DNA of 64,000 nucleotides from Sphingobacterium sp. UBA2700 (GTDB taxonomy: Bacteria > Bacteroidota > Bacteroidia > Sphingobacteriales > Sphingobacteriaceae), in NCBI GenBank assembly GCA_002354335.1, contig DELI01000013.1, positions 1 to 64,000 on the forward strand. Reading direction: 5' to 3'. Of the stretch, positions 26,078 through 35,041 are shown piece by piece. The notes under the pieces are model-generated. The model did not search any database. It was not told the origin of the DNA and saw only the letters and a program-made list of their open reading frames with translations. Both the position numbers and the translations under genes were made by a program. Position 1 is the first letter of the stretch. The number at the start of each line of letters is the position of its first letter.

Positions 26078-26108
26078 CAAAGATACGAAATATTAAGCAA
26101 ATTATCAA
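26078..26108 (-). promoter_or_regulatory. Bacteroidota-type promoter for cold-shock-domain gene, copy B
   Basis: TATCTTTG on the minus strand (26085-26078) with an upstream TTG at 20-bp spacing (26108-26106). Both elements are identical to copy A although adjacent bases differ. Confidence 0.65.
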
Positions 26109-26215
26109 GTAACTGCTAGCAGCGTAACGCCGGTCTTAACCTACACATATTTCTTCCTTGAAACGATGATATAGGCCAGTTCTCCATGTAACATTGGGCG
26201 GTTCTATAAAAACAT

Positions 26216-26258
26216 AAGTCCCATCATTTCTCTACGTGTTTCTCTTATGATGGGACTT
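26216..26258 (-). terminator. terminator of the HMA-like gene, copy B
   Basis: Perfect 12-bp stem AAGTCCCATCAT/ATGATGGGACTT followed on the minus strand by TGTTTTTATAG. Confidence 0.75.
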
Positions 26259-26333
26259 CCGCTAAGTTGTTTGTTTCAATAAACAGAAGCTGTTTTAAAG
26301 GCAGGGGGAGTTTTGTTTGCGTTGAGATCGCGA

Positions 26334-26552
26334 TTACTCCTCATACAATCGTTCTGCATCAAGGCCTAGTGCAGAAATACAAGTCAAGATGTTGACAATT
26401 TGCATATTGATCCCTTTGAGGGAGACCAAATAGCCGTCAACATAGGGGGCAATTTGCCATTCATTGACGGAACTCAGGTCGTTCAATACTTCTTGAACTC
26501 TTTGCAGCTGTTGCTGCGTGGCGGTGCTGATTTCGAATTTTAAGCTGTCCAT
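26334..26552 (-). CDS. 72-aa HMA-like ferredoxin-fold protein without CxxC, copy B
   Basis: Differs from copy A at about four of 72 residues (S-to-T at 10, V-to-L and I-to-V near 27-30, A-to-V in MQIVNI). The start ATG follows AGGAGGACC, the same strong ribosome site as in copy A. The predicted beta-alpha-beta-beta-alpha-beta pattern resembles HMA domains but lacks metal-binding Cys. It lies downstream of the DUF5916 gene and upstream of the cold-shock-domain gene. Retention of length, start and fold in both copies shows that it is a real gene. Function unknown. Confidence 0.82.
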   Translation of the reverse strand: MDSLKFEISTATQQQLQRVQEVLNDLSSVNEWQIAPYVDGYLVSLKGINMQIVNILTCISALGLDAERLYEE

Positions 26553-26707
26553 GATCGTGGTCCTCCTATTTAATATGTTATTGATGATAGCAATCTTGAT
26601 GTTGTACGTCTGCTGATGCGAATGGAGATTCGCGACATTTGGCAGACATTTTATCGTTTTTGCTACCTACAATTTAACAATTAAATCACTGACTTACAAA
26701 TCATTGT

Positions 26708-26756
26708 GAAAAAACCGTAATAAATACTGGTTTTAACAGCATTAACACGGTTTTTC
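26708..26756 (-). terminator. terminator of DUF5916 gene, copy B
   Basis: GAAAAAACCGT (26708-26718) and ACGGTTTTTC (26747-26756), the same long-loop structure as in copy A. Confidence 0.6.
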
Positions 26757-26759
26757 AAA

Positions 26760-29429
26760 TTACAGGGCAAACCAGTAGTTCATCTTGAGCATCAAAGTGT
26801 TTACACCTTGGAATCCAAACATGCGATCGATGTTGTTTCCCCAGGTTGGATAGTAGCGTGGATCCTGTCTGGAGCGATTATGTTCCCAGACCAGATAAAC
26901 CGTCGAACCGGGCTTGTATTCCCATCGGGCGACGAGGTTCGATCGAAACTCATTGAAACTAAAGTTCGGATCTTTAAAACTAAAAGACTTCCCATCCTTT
27001 ATTACCGCATAGTTTCCATCTCCTGCGCTTATCTCCTGTTCGGCGACGGCAGAGAATCGATCTTCGTAGTGATGCGATCGGGTATCCAATGCAGTTTTAA
27101 ATCGATCATATTTTGCAGTCGAAGTAAACGGAGAACCATAGTATTGGATGGAAATATCCGGCGTCAGGTTCACTTGCATATTCATGGTGACACCATACGT
27201 GCGTTGCTTCATTCGGCCCAAAACATATTCGGTGCTTTCCTCGTTCCCAGTACTAGCCTTTACCGTGTTCACATATTGTAGCTCGTCGCTATTGTTGGCA
27301 TAGTTGAATTGTGTAGTTAGCTTTACGTGATTGCCGATTCGGAAAATAAAACTTGGCTGTAAGGTATTGTAAGCTGTTTTTTCTTCCATATAATGCCGTC
27401 CGTTGTAAAGAACCTTAAAAACCACGCGCTTGGCACGGTCGGTACTCAAATCGACATTTGTTTCGAAGTTAGATCCATAGCGCATATCCGGACCGCCGCG
27501 TAGCCTACGGCTATCTACCGTATTCCAGCTGAAGGTCTCCTTCACGTCCATTTCAAAGCGGTGCACGGTACTTAAGCTCCGAAAGCGGACAGCGACATCG
27601 TTATTGATCGCCTGCCCTCCGAAATTCCAGATGTTCTTTTGGGTCAAATTGATGCCAGCAAATCGGAAAGGCCCCCAAGGGTCGGTCTTGCGGAAGGCAA
27701 CTTTCGATTCGTTCAGCATGTAATCCGACTCTTTGTTATAGCCCACGTCATTCAAGTCAAAACCCGGCGAAGACCAGTTAAAGGTTTGCGAATAATTCCA
27801 TTGAGCATTCCCCTTTTTTCCCGCCTTCACATAACCTCCTGTACCGGCGAGCGTAGTCGCTGTAGGATCCAGATCCAGGTAATCTATACCCGATGCCCGA
27901 TGATAATAATGTGTGGCATTGCGCTTTTTCATCAATATCCAGCTGGCCGAGCCGTTTAAGCTACTATACATCGCCTTAGCGTCGATATAATACAATCGCT
28001 TATTGAAATACTGGGTAAAGTCCAACCCTGCTGTAAAGGCGTTCTCTACGAGCGCCTCTTTTAAATGATCCTCATCCAGCTTCCGGTTCACGGAAGTAAT
28101 CATTCCACCGAACAGCGTATTTCCGTCCCAGTTCTTCTGCAAGCGGGCGACAGTATAATTCGTTAGGGGTTCGGTCAGTTCCTCGCCGCGAATACCTTTT
28201 CTTGAGGTCTGAGACTGTGTTTTCGCCGTGATGCTTTCCAGTAGGCCTACGGTAAGCCCATTTTTGTTGGTTCCCGTAAGCTTTAGTGCCCCCAGAATAG
28301 GGATAAAGCCAGGTGTACTGGCGAAGTTCTCTACATTGTCTATTCCTTGTGGTTTGTAAGATGGCATGGCACCGATACGACGCGAATAAAACATCATCCC
28401 CCGCTCGTTATTATCAAATTCTAAGATATGCTTGCCCTCTAAGAAAAAAGGGCGTTTTTCATCATAGAAGACCTCATAAGCTGTCAAGTTCATAACCGAC
28501 GGGTCTAATTCCACCTGCCCGTAATCGGGATTGATGGTCATATCCAAGGTATAATCGCTCAGGGAGAACTTCGCGTCCAGCCCCGCATTCAGATGAAACT
28601 TCTGCCCTTTCTGAAAAGGACTATTCGGAATCTTCGGCTCATTTACGTATTTCGTCATCGCATAGGGCAGGAATTCGATGCCTCTCGGCTTCGGAAGATC
28701 CGTCATACCGTGCATCTCGCCGAAAGAAAAGACATGTCCGTTATTTTTAATAGGAATTAAGCTCCAGTTCTGCACCTCATTGTTTCTCCGGATAATTCGG
28801 CGAACATGCAGCCCCCATATGCCGTCGTCATTTTCCTGATTGTAGCGAAGCTGGCTGAAGGGTATCCGCAGCTCTGCCGTCCAGGAAGAGTCCTGCATAT
28901 TAATATGTGTCCTCCCCTCCCATACAGCATTCCAACTGAGGTTTACCGATAGCTTATCGGTTACCGTTAGATCCGTTTTATTACCGCCAAGATTGATATT
29001 GAATTCCGGCGCTACCCGGTAATCGTGATAGGTATCAAAAGCAATACTAATCAAATCGCCATTGCTGTTATCATCGCGATTCCCAATAAACGCATTCATC
29101 GTCTCGGGGTGCTCATCTTTGCAATACACACCTACATAAATATTCTGATCGTCGTAAAATAGCTTAACGCGTGTCCAGGAATTCGTATGGACGCGCTCGA
29201 ACGGAATAACCTGCGAGAACTTCTCCGACCACATCCCCTGCTTCTGCCAAATATCCTCGTCTAGCTTTCCATCAATCTGGGGCTTTTGGTTTGCTATTTT
29301 GCTGATTTGATAGGTTCGTTTGTAGGCGTCCTCAAAAGTAACTACCTCTTTTCTAGGGTCCTGAGCCACCACTGTTGATGCCACGCAAACAAGCAACGAA
29401 AGGGCAATTCCCATTATTAAATTCTTCAA
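26760..29429 (-). CDS. DUF5916 outer-membrane protein with N-terminal CBM9-like domain, copy B
   Basis: An 889-aa protein with TTG as first codon and signal peptide ending STVVAQ; an internal ATG six codons on is an alternative. The CBM9-like sandwich (~45-215) begins PQIDGKLDEDIWQ and the DUF5916 barrel follows to the C-terminus. About 95% identical to copy A by eye. Differences cluster in the signal peptide and in a segment near residue 790 (SHHYEDRFSAVAEQEISAG against SHNYAERFSGIADQEITAG), consistent with an exposed loop. Probable outer-membrane location; ligand unknown. Confidence 0.87.
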   Translation of the reverse strand: MKNLIMGIALSLLVCVASTVVAQDPRKEVVTFEDAYKRTYQISKIANQKPQIDGKLDEDIWQKQGMWSEKFSQVIPFERVHTNSWTRVKLFYDDQNIYVGVYCKDEHPETMNAFIGNRDDNSNGDLISIAFDTYHDYRVAPEFNINLGGNKTDLTVTDKLSVNLSWNAVWEGRTHINMQDSSWTAELRIPFSQLRYNQENDDGIWGLHVRRIIRRNNEVQNWSLIPIKNNGHVFSFGEMHGMTDLPKPRGIEFLPYAMTKYVNEPKIPNSPFQKGQKFHLNAGLDAKFSLSDYTLDMTINPDYGQVELDPSVMNLTAYEVFYDEKRPFFLEGKHILEFDNNERGMMFYSRRIGAMPSYKPQGIDNVENFASTPGFIPILGALKLTGTNKNGLTVGLLESITAKTQSQTSRKGIRGEELTEPLTNYTVARLQKNWDGNTLFGGMITSVNRKLDEDHLKEALVENAFTAGLDFTQYFNKRLYYIDAKAMYSSLNGSASWILMKKRNATHYYHRASGIDYLDLDPTATTLAGTGGYVKAGKKGNAQWNYSQTFNWSSPGFDLNDVGYNKESDYMLNESKVAFRKTDPWGPFRFAGINLTQKNIWNFGGQAINNDVAVRFRSLSTVHRFEMDVKETFSWNTVDSRRLRGGPDMRYGSNFETNVDLSTDRAKRVVFKVLYNGRHYMEEKTAYNTLQPSFIFRIGNHVKLTTQFNYANNSDELQYVNTVKASTGNEESTEYVLGRMKQRTYGVTMNMQVNLTPDISIQYYGSPFTSTAKYDRFKTALDTRSHHYEDRFSAVAEQEISAGDGNYAVIKDGKSFSFKDPNFSFNEFRSNLVARWEYKPGSTVYLVWEHNRSRQDPRYYPTWGNNIDRMFGFQGVNTLMLKMNYWFAL

Positions 29430-29582
29430 GGCGATCTAGGTTTTGTTGATGCTATCAAATGTATTAAAAAATACGCGCATGTTTCTATGGTAACAACAAT
29501 GAGATAAAAAGCAGGGTACTACATTAAAATACCTTCTTCATCCCGCAACAAAGCTGCCGACGAACAGGTATACAAATGCTAT

Positions 29583-29626
29583 GTAACTCAAGTTACCAAT
29601 ACTGTTCGTCTAAGCTGATATCTTTG
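29583..29626 (+). promoter_or_regulatory. Crp/Fnr-type palindrome plus -7 element upstream of YgaP-like gene, copy B
   Basis: GTAAC-TCAA-GTTAC (29583-29596) keeps both arms of the copy A palindrome while the 4-bp spacer changed, and TATCTTTG (29619-29626) is retained. Conservation of the arms but not the spacer supports a real operator. Confidence 0.7.
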
Positions 29627-29671
29627 AAATAAGAAGATTGATATTTTGTTGATAAAAGAAAGGACGAGGAT

Positions 29672-29911
29672 ATGAATTATTTAAGAAGTTGGAATGTGGT
29701 CAGGTTGCTTCGCTTGGTAATGGGTATAGTCATTACTATTCAGGGAATTATGGCGTCACATTGGCTAATAGCAGGCTTAGGCGCACTTTTCACCCTATTG
29801 CCGATATTAAATATTAGCACTTGTTCTTCAGGTGCATGCGAAGTGCCAAGAAGAAAGCCTGCAACGAGCAAGCAAGAGCATGACCCTAGCATCTATGAAA
29901 AACTAAATTAA
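29672..29911 (+). CDS. YgaP-like (DUF2892-type) small inner-membrane protein, copy B
   Basis: A 79-aa protein, colinear with copy A with around 13 substitutions, mostly conservative. Two transmembrane helices (LVMGIVITIQGIMASHWL and LIAGLGALFTLLPIL) precede STCSSGAC and a polar tail. The start follows AAAGGACGAGGAT, as in copy A. Transcribed away from DUF5916 under the Crp/Fnr-like site. Confidence 0.82.
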   Translation: MNYLRSWNVVRLLRLVMGIVITIQGIMASHWLIAGLGALFTLLPILNISTCSSGACEVPRRKPATSKQEHDPSIYEKLN

Positions 29912-29924
29912 GTTCAAAAAAGAA

Positions 29925-29954
29925 GAAGAAGCTGCCCAAATGGACAGCTTCTTC
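29925..29954 (-). terminator. terminator of the susCD operon
   Basis: GAAGAAGCTG/CAGCTTCTTC 10-bp stem. On the minus strand it is followed by TTCTTTTTTG, downstream of the SusD stop. It may also end the plus-strand YgaP-like gene. Confidence 0.8.
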
Positions 29955-30016
29955 GTTCATTGTGCGTTTATCGATGCTTTCATTTAAGCTGGGCATGCAT
30001 TCGATAATTATAAATA

Positions 30017-31522
30017 TTAATACCCCGGATTCTGTGGCAACAAGTTTTGATTTCTGTTGATCTCATCCTGTGGCACTGGCAATAGCTTATGATGTTCTTT
30101 CACATTAGCCTGCTTTTCTAAAGCATCTGGTTTGGTAAAAGATTCCACTACGATATTCCAACGCTTGATATCATACCAACGCTTCCATTCGAATGCCAGT
30201 TCTACACGGCGTTCTTCGCGTACTGCCGCTCTGAATTGTGCCTGTGTCATCCCTGCAGCATCGGCAGGATAAGCCTGTTGTCCTTGCGGCGTATAGCGCG
30301 CGCGAGCCCTAACAGCATTCAGATAACTGTAAGCCTCAGCCGTAGGACCGCCTTTGCTCTCGTTGATTGCTTCCGCAGCCATCAATAGCACCTCCGCATA
30401 ACGGAAGATAACGTGCTTGATATCCGAGTCTGCCCCATCAGCACCTGCATTGTCGCCCGGAAATAAACACCACTTCGCGGTATGGATCTTAGGCCAACGG
30501 AACTTATTCCAAGGTGTCATCACCCCCTTAATTGGTGTTTCTAACAGGTAGCTAACCTTTTTGCGATAATCCTGATCGGAGAAACTGCTGAACATGCCAT
30601 TGGACGGCACTAATACACTCCAACCCTGCATATCGGCATCACGAACGCCCGTCATTGGCGCCGTATAATCCACGTTCGAGCTGTTCTCTCCCGTGATACC
30701 ACCCGCAAAGTCTGCTACCCATACATGCTCCGACTGATAACCTAGGTCTGCTTTCCATAGATCCTGGAAGTCTTTTACCAAAGCATAGTTATAAGAGCTC
30801 GCAGCCTTGATTACAGCTTCCGCCTCGGTCGCTGCCTCGGCCCACTTCCCTTGTATCATGTAAATTGACGCTAATAATGTCTGTGCTGAACCTTTTGAAG
30901 GTCTTGCACGGTTATTACTCGCATACGTATTCGGTAGATTCGCCACCCCAAACTTGCAATCCTCGATCATATGACCATACACTTCATCTGCCTTCGTTCT
31001 CGAGATGTCAGTTACTGTTGCTGGATCCGTAACACTAGCGCCCATATAAGGCACATCGCCAAACAACTGCACTAAATGCGAATAGAACAAGGCTCTCAAT
31101 ACCCTAGCTTCAGCAATAAGGGCATTTTTCTTCTTTTCATCCATTTGAACTTTCGGAATCCCGTCGATAGCCGCATTGGCAGCTCCAATTCCTAAATAGG
31201 CTGTTCGCCATACCGCGAGGATATCCTGATTACTAGCATCATGACTAAAGTTATTGAGTTGGATACGACTAGATTGCGTACCGATATCAGCGATATCCAT
31301 ATCATCGCCCAATAACTGCAACACCATCGTTAAGCGACGCCCATAACCATCTCCATTAGAAACTAAACTATATATCCCCATCACCGCAGCCTCAGCATCG
31401 GCTTCTGTATTGAAATACTGTGAGGGAACTAATATGCTGGTCGGTTCTTCATCTAACTTCGTACAGGAAGCTGATACAACACATAACCCAGCGATAACAA
31501 AAAACTTAAATATCTTTTTCAT
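30017..31522 (-). CDS. SusD/RagB family surface lipoprotein (uronate locus)
   Basis: A 501-aa glycan-binding lipoprotein with lipobox VSASC (Cys ~20). It has SusD TPR-like helices (EARVLRALFYSHLVQLFGDVPY) and the C-terminal signature FEWKRWYDIKRW, then LLPVPQDEINRNQNLLPQNPGY at the very end. The ATG preceding KKIFKFF lies 16 bp past the SusC stop; a longer frame overlaps SusC and is rejected. It forms the lid of the SusC transporter encoded just upstream. The uronate enzymes downstream of the shared region point to oligo-uronides as ligand (inferred). Confidence 0.95.
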   Translation of the reverse strand: MKKIFKFFVIAGLCVVSASCTKLDEEPTSILVPSQYFNTEADAEAAVMGIYSLVSNGDGYGRRLTMVLQLLGDDMDIADIGTQSSRIQLNNFSHDASNQDILAVWRTAYLGIGAANAAIDGIPKVQMDEKKKNALIAEARVLRALFYSHLVQLFGDVPYMGASVTDPATVTDISRTKADEVYGHMIEDCKFGVANLPNTYASNNRARPSKGSAQTLLASIYMIQGKWAEAATEAEAVIKAASSYNYALVKDFQDLWKADLGYQSEHVWVADFAGGITGENSSNVDYTAPMTGVRDADMQGWSVLVPSNGMFSSFSDQDYRKKVSYLLETPIKGVMTPWNKFRWPKIHTAKWCLFPGDNAGADGADSDIKHVIFRYAEVLLMAAEAINESKGGPTAEAYSYLNAVRARARYTPQGQQAYPADAAGMTQAQFRAAVREERRVELAFEWKRWYDIKRWNIVVESFTKPDALEKQANVKEHHKLLPVPQDEINRNQNLLPQNPGY

Positions 31523-31538
31523 AATTAATTGAGTCGAA

Positions 31539-34500
31539 TTAAAACCTTGCATTAATACCAAAAGTGAAAGACTTGATGTTTGGATAGCCCATGTAGTCTA
31601 AACCGATGTTACGGTTAGAATCCTGGAAGCTAACTTCAGGATCAAATCCCGAGTAATTGGTCCATGTCCAGATATTCTGTGCACTAGCAAATAAGCGCAA
31701 TTGATCAATCCCGATTCTACCGATGGCTGTCTTCGGAACATTATAGCCCAAGGCTAAGTTCTTCAGACGTAGGTAAGAACCATCTTCAACCCAACGAGAG
31801 GATACTTCCGGGTTATTAGAAGCACTTGCACGTGGTACATCGGTATTGGTATTTGTTGGTGTCCAGCGGTTTAATGCATCTTTCGTTGCATTTCCTTTAC
31901 CTGCCATCCAGTCTAACTCCATACGTGTGATATTCAACATGTCATTACCGTAAGACCCTTGGAAAAAGATATTTAAATCGAAGTTCTTGTATTTGAAATC
32001 ATTGTTAAAACCGAAGATAAAGTCCGGATGAGGATTACCGATGATTGTTCTGTCATCTGCATTAATCTTGCCATCAGCTCCGGCTACTAAGTTATTGGAA
32101 GCGTCGCGCCCGAAGATATCTTTGTACTTCACATCGCCTGGCTTTTTGCTAGGTTGCGGACTAAAGTCATCGCCTTGTTGGTATACTCCATCAAAAACCC
32201 AACCGTAGAACGCTCCTACCACTTCACCTTCGCGCAAGATCTGCGAGTCGGTAGACAACATATGCCCAGGAATAGTATTATAACGGATATCGCCACCCGG
32301 CAATTGAAGGATCTTGTTTCTGTTGAAGGTGATATTGAAGTCGGTATTCCATTTCAATTCACGATCGATATTCGTTGTACCTAATGCAAATTCCCATCCT
32401 TTGTTCTCTACACTCCCCACATTCTGTAAGGAGCCTGTATATCCGGAATAAATAGGCAATGGAACAGAATACAGTAAGTCTATTGTTTTCTTGTAATAGT
32501 AATCTACTGTTAGGTTGATTTTATTATTTAAGAATCCGATGTCGATACCTGCATCTGTTTGTTTCGTCGTTTCCCAAGTTAAATTCGGGTTGGCAACGTT
32601 CGTAGGACGAACAGCATTTACAGGTACTCCAGCCATAGTCGCTAAGGTTGCTGAATAGCGCGCTAAGGACTGATATGAACCGATCTCAGAGTTACCGGTC
32701 TCTCCGTAACTTGTTCTGATCTTTAAGTTGGAAATCGCTTCAACAGACTCCATGAAAGGCTCTTGGCTAACATTCCATGCAAAGGCTGCCGACGGGAAAA
32801 ACGCCCATTTATTGTTTTCTCCAAATCGGGAGGAACCATCATAACGACCAGTTGCGGTGAACAGGTATCTTCCCAAGAGATTATAATTGATACGACCGTA
32901 GAAAGAAGACATGATCCAGTCCTCCAAATTCGAAGAGGCATTCTGATAATTAGAACCAGCGCCTAGATTCCAATAAGAAAAGCTGTCGGAGATAAAGTTC
33001 CTATTATTTGCTTGCCATGACTCATTTCTCGAACTCTGATAAGAGTAACCAACCATCGCGTCTAAGTTATTAGCTTCGTTGATCTTCAGGTTATAATTCA
33101 AATAGTTCTCACTGATTACATTCGTATTTTTATGTGCTGCGATGGAGCCTATCCCTCCAAAGTTACGTCCCTCTACCAATCGTTTTGATACGTAGTTACC
33201 GGTACGTTGGTTGCTAACCTGCAAACCTACCGTGCTGCGGAAAATCAAATCCTTTAATAATGTAAGTTCCAGATAACCATCCCCTTGGAACAAGTCGGTT
33301 TTCACTTCATTCGCTCTTTCCCTAGCTGCTGCAACAGGATTATCATGCGGGTCGCCGAACTTCTTTAAGGTATAGTTTCCTGCGTCGTCAAAGATGCCCT
33401 GCGTAGGCTCGAAGCGTAAAGCGCCGGAGATAACACCTGCAGCGGTCGTACCACTACTACTCTCTTGTGTTCTTACACCGTTTAATATGCTTCTGTTAAA
33501 TAGCAAACGCGTCCCGATCTTAATGCGGTCGTTGACCTTCATGTCCAGATTGGAAGTTCCGGAGAAACGACGATAATCCGACTCAATGACAGTACCTTTT
33601 TGTCCGTAATGATTGACCGCAGTGTAGTATCGAATATTATCGGAGCCACCGGAAACCGATAATTGGTTGCTCAGAAGGTTGCCATTGCGGAAAACCAGAT
33701 CCTGCCAATCTGTACCCTCGCCCAAAGATTCCGGATTAGGAAAAGGAATATTATTATTTCCACCATTCACATAAACATCATTAATATATGCCCCGAATTC
33801 CGATGCGTTCAACAGATCCAATCGCTTTCCAACTTGTTGCGTGGCGATAGAATTATTAAACTCGACCATAGGTTTTCCGATCTTACCCTTTTTCGTTGTG
33901 ATCATGATAACACCATTGGCACCACGGGAACCATAGATTGCAGTTGCAGAGGCATCCTTCAGAATCTCGATCGACTCTACATCCTCAGGTGCAGGCGGAG
34001 TACTGCCCGGGAAGCCATCCACTACATATAAAGGGTCAGAACTAGCATTGATGGAAGTCCCTCCGCGAACGCGAACGCGTGGCGCTCGCCCAGGCTCGCC
34101 GTTGATACTAGACACCGATACACCCGGAGCACGCCCCTGTAATGCCTGCGCTGTACCCGCCAGCGGGAAAGCATTGATTTTCTCCGAACCTACGGAAGAA
34201 ACTGAACCCGTCAGGTCGCTCTTTTTCTGAGTACCATATCCGATTACGACAACCTGTTCGATATCTGTATCGGCAGAAGCCAAACTAACATTCACATTGC
34301 TTTGCCCGCGCAATGGAACCTCTTGTGTAGTGAAACCAACCATCGTAAAGACTAGCGTTGCATTCGGGTTATCCACCTGAACACTGAACTCACCGTTCGC
34401 ATTGGTCGTCGTACCTGATCCCGCTACCCCCTTCACTGTTACGGAAACCCCTTGCACCGGAGAGCCGCCATCTGTTACTCGCCCATTTACTGTTGATTGC

Positions 34501-34664
34501 TTAGAAATACTCGTGTGGATACTGCTCGTAGTTGAAGGAGCAAGCGCATGCGCTTGTGTACTGCCCATCACCAAAAAAGAGGCAATAATAGACAGAATCT
34601 TGCCATTCATCCTTCTAGACGCCAAACCATTGAGGCCCGGCCGTACATCATAATTTTTGTACAT
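31539..34664 (-). CDS. SusC/RagA family TonB-linked outer-membrane transporter (uronate locus)
   Basis: 1041 aa. A signal segment (to ~40) is followed by a carboxypeptidase-like D2 domain (~58-125, VNGRVTDGGSPVQGVSVTVKG), the motif VVIGYGTQKKSDLTGSVSSV (~137-156), and a plug with LKDASATAIYGSRGANGVI. The barrel ends FGINARF. There is no STN domain, so uptake is not coupled to a FecR system, unlike the other two receptors here; regulation by the LacI protein is more likely. It is followed by susD. Confidence 0.96.
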   Translation of the reverse strand: MYKNYDVRPGLNGLASRRMNGKILSIIASFLVMGSTQAHALAPSTTSSIHTSISKQSTVNGRVTDGGSPVQGVSVTVKGVAGSGTTTNANGEFSVQVDNPNATLVFTMVGFTTQEVPLRGQSNVNVSLASADTDIEQVVVIGYGTQKKSDLTGSVSSVGSEKINAFPLAGTAQALQGRAPGVSVSSINGEPGRAPRVRVRGGTSINASSDPLYVVDGFPGSTPPAPEDVESIEILKDASATAIYGSRGANGVIMITTKKGKIGKPMVEFNNSIATQQVGKRLDLLNASEFGAYINDVYVNGGNNNIPFPNPESLGEGTDWQDLVFRNGNLLSNQLSVSGGSDNIRYYTAVNHYGQKGTVIESDYRRFSGTSNLDMKVNDRIKIGTRLLFNRSILNGVRTQESSSGTTAAGVISGALRFEPTQGIFDDAGNYTLKKFGDPHDNPVAAARERANEVKTDLFQGDGYLELTLLKDLIFRSTVGLQVSNQRTGNYVSKRLVEGRNFGGIGSIAAHKNTNVISENYLNYNLKINEANNLDAMVGYSYQSSRNESWQANNRNFISDSFSYWNLGAGSNYQNASSNLEDWIMSSFYGRINYNLLGRYLFTATGRYDGSSRFGENNKWAFFPSAAFAWNVSQEPFMESVEAISNLKIRTSYGETGNSEIGSYQSLARYSATLATMAGVPVNAVRPTNVANPNLTWETTKQTDAGIDIGFLNNKINLTVDYYYKKTIDLLYSVPLPIYSGYTGSLQNVGSVENKGWEFALGTTNIDRELKWNTDFNITFNRNKILQLPGGDIRYNTIPGHMLSTDSQILREGEVVGAFYGWVFDGVYQQGDDFSPQPSKKPGDVKYKDIFGRDASNNLVAGADGKINADDRTIIGNPHPDFIFGFNNDFKYKNFDLNIFFQGSYGNDMLNITRMELDWMAGKGNATKDALNRWTPTNTNTDVPRASASNNPEVSSRWVEDGSYLRLKNLALGYNVPKTAIGRIGIDQLRLFASAQNIWTWTNYSGFDPEVSFQDSNRNIGLDYMGYPNIKSFTFGINARF

Positions 34665-35041
34665 GATTTCTTGTTTAAAATGGTTAATTCATTAATAGTT
34701 TATATAGGTTATTTATTATTGTATGGAGCCAGAATAACAAGACCCACAAAGCACACGGTGCCCCACGGAACCCTGAAATCTAAAATCCAATACGTATATT
34801 TTTTACTTAAGTCCCCCTATGGTTAGTGTGGAGATCGACGATACCAATGTACGTCAAAAGTTTATAAAGGTTGAAGCCAAATGAACTTAATGATTAGCAA
34901 GCTATTTAGCTCCGATTATCTCCTTGTCCGAATAATACAGGCGGTAGAAATAATCATGTTCTCTCGCGAGAAGGTTATTAGGAAGCTTCAAGTTGATGAT
35001 ATAGCCTGAAGCTTCCAGTTTATTTATCTTTAGTAAGAGTA
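34665..35041. other. susC leader and downstream region of kduD
   Basis: 377 bp. A perfect 10-bp stem GGAAGCTTCA (34982-34991)/TGAAGCTTCC (35008-35017) follows the kduD stop and probably terminates or stabilises the kdu transcript, without a strong T-run. The part nearer susC must hold its promoter; no clear -7 element or LacI-like site was found. Confidence 0.5.

Larger units (their letters stand above)
25528..29913. repeat. segmental duplication, copy B
   Basis: Second copy of the four-gene block at 4554-8940, same orientation, with conserved gene order, spacing, promoter elements and terminators. Sequence identity is highest across the cold-shock-domain gene and its leader and lower in the DUF5916 gene. 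Flanks on both sides differ from copy A. Confidence 0.95.

Noticed and set aside
34962..34971. 10-bp palindrome TCTCGCGAGA upstream of susC
   Set aside because: Single, short, far from either start codon and without related sites.
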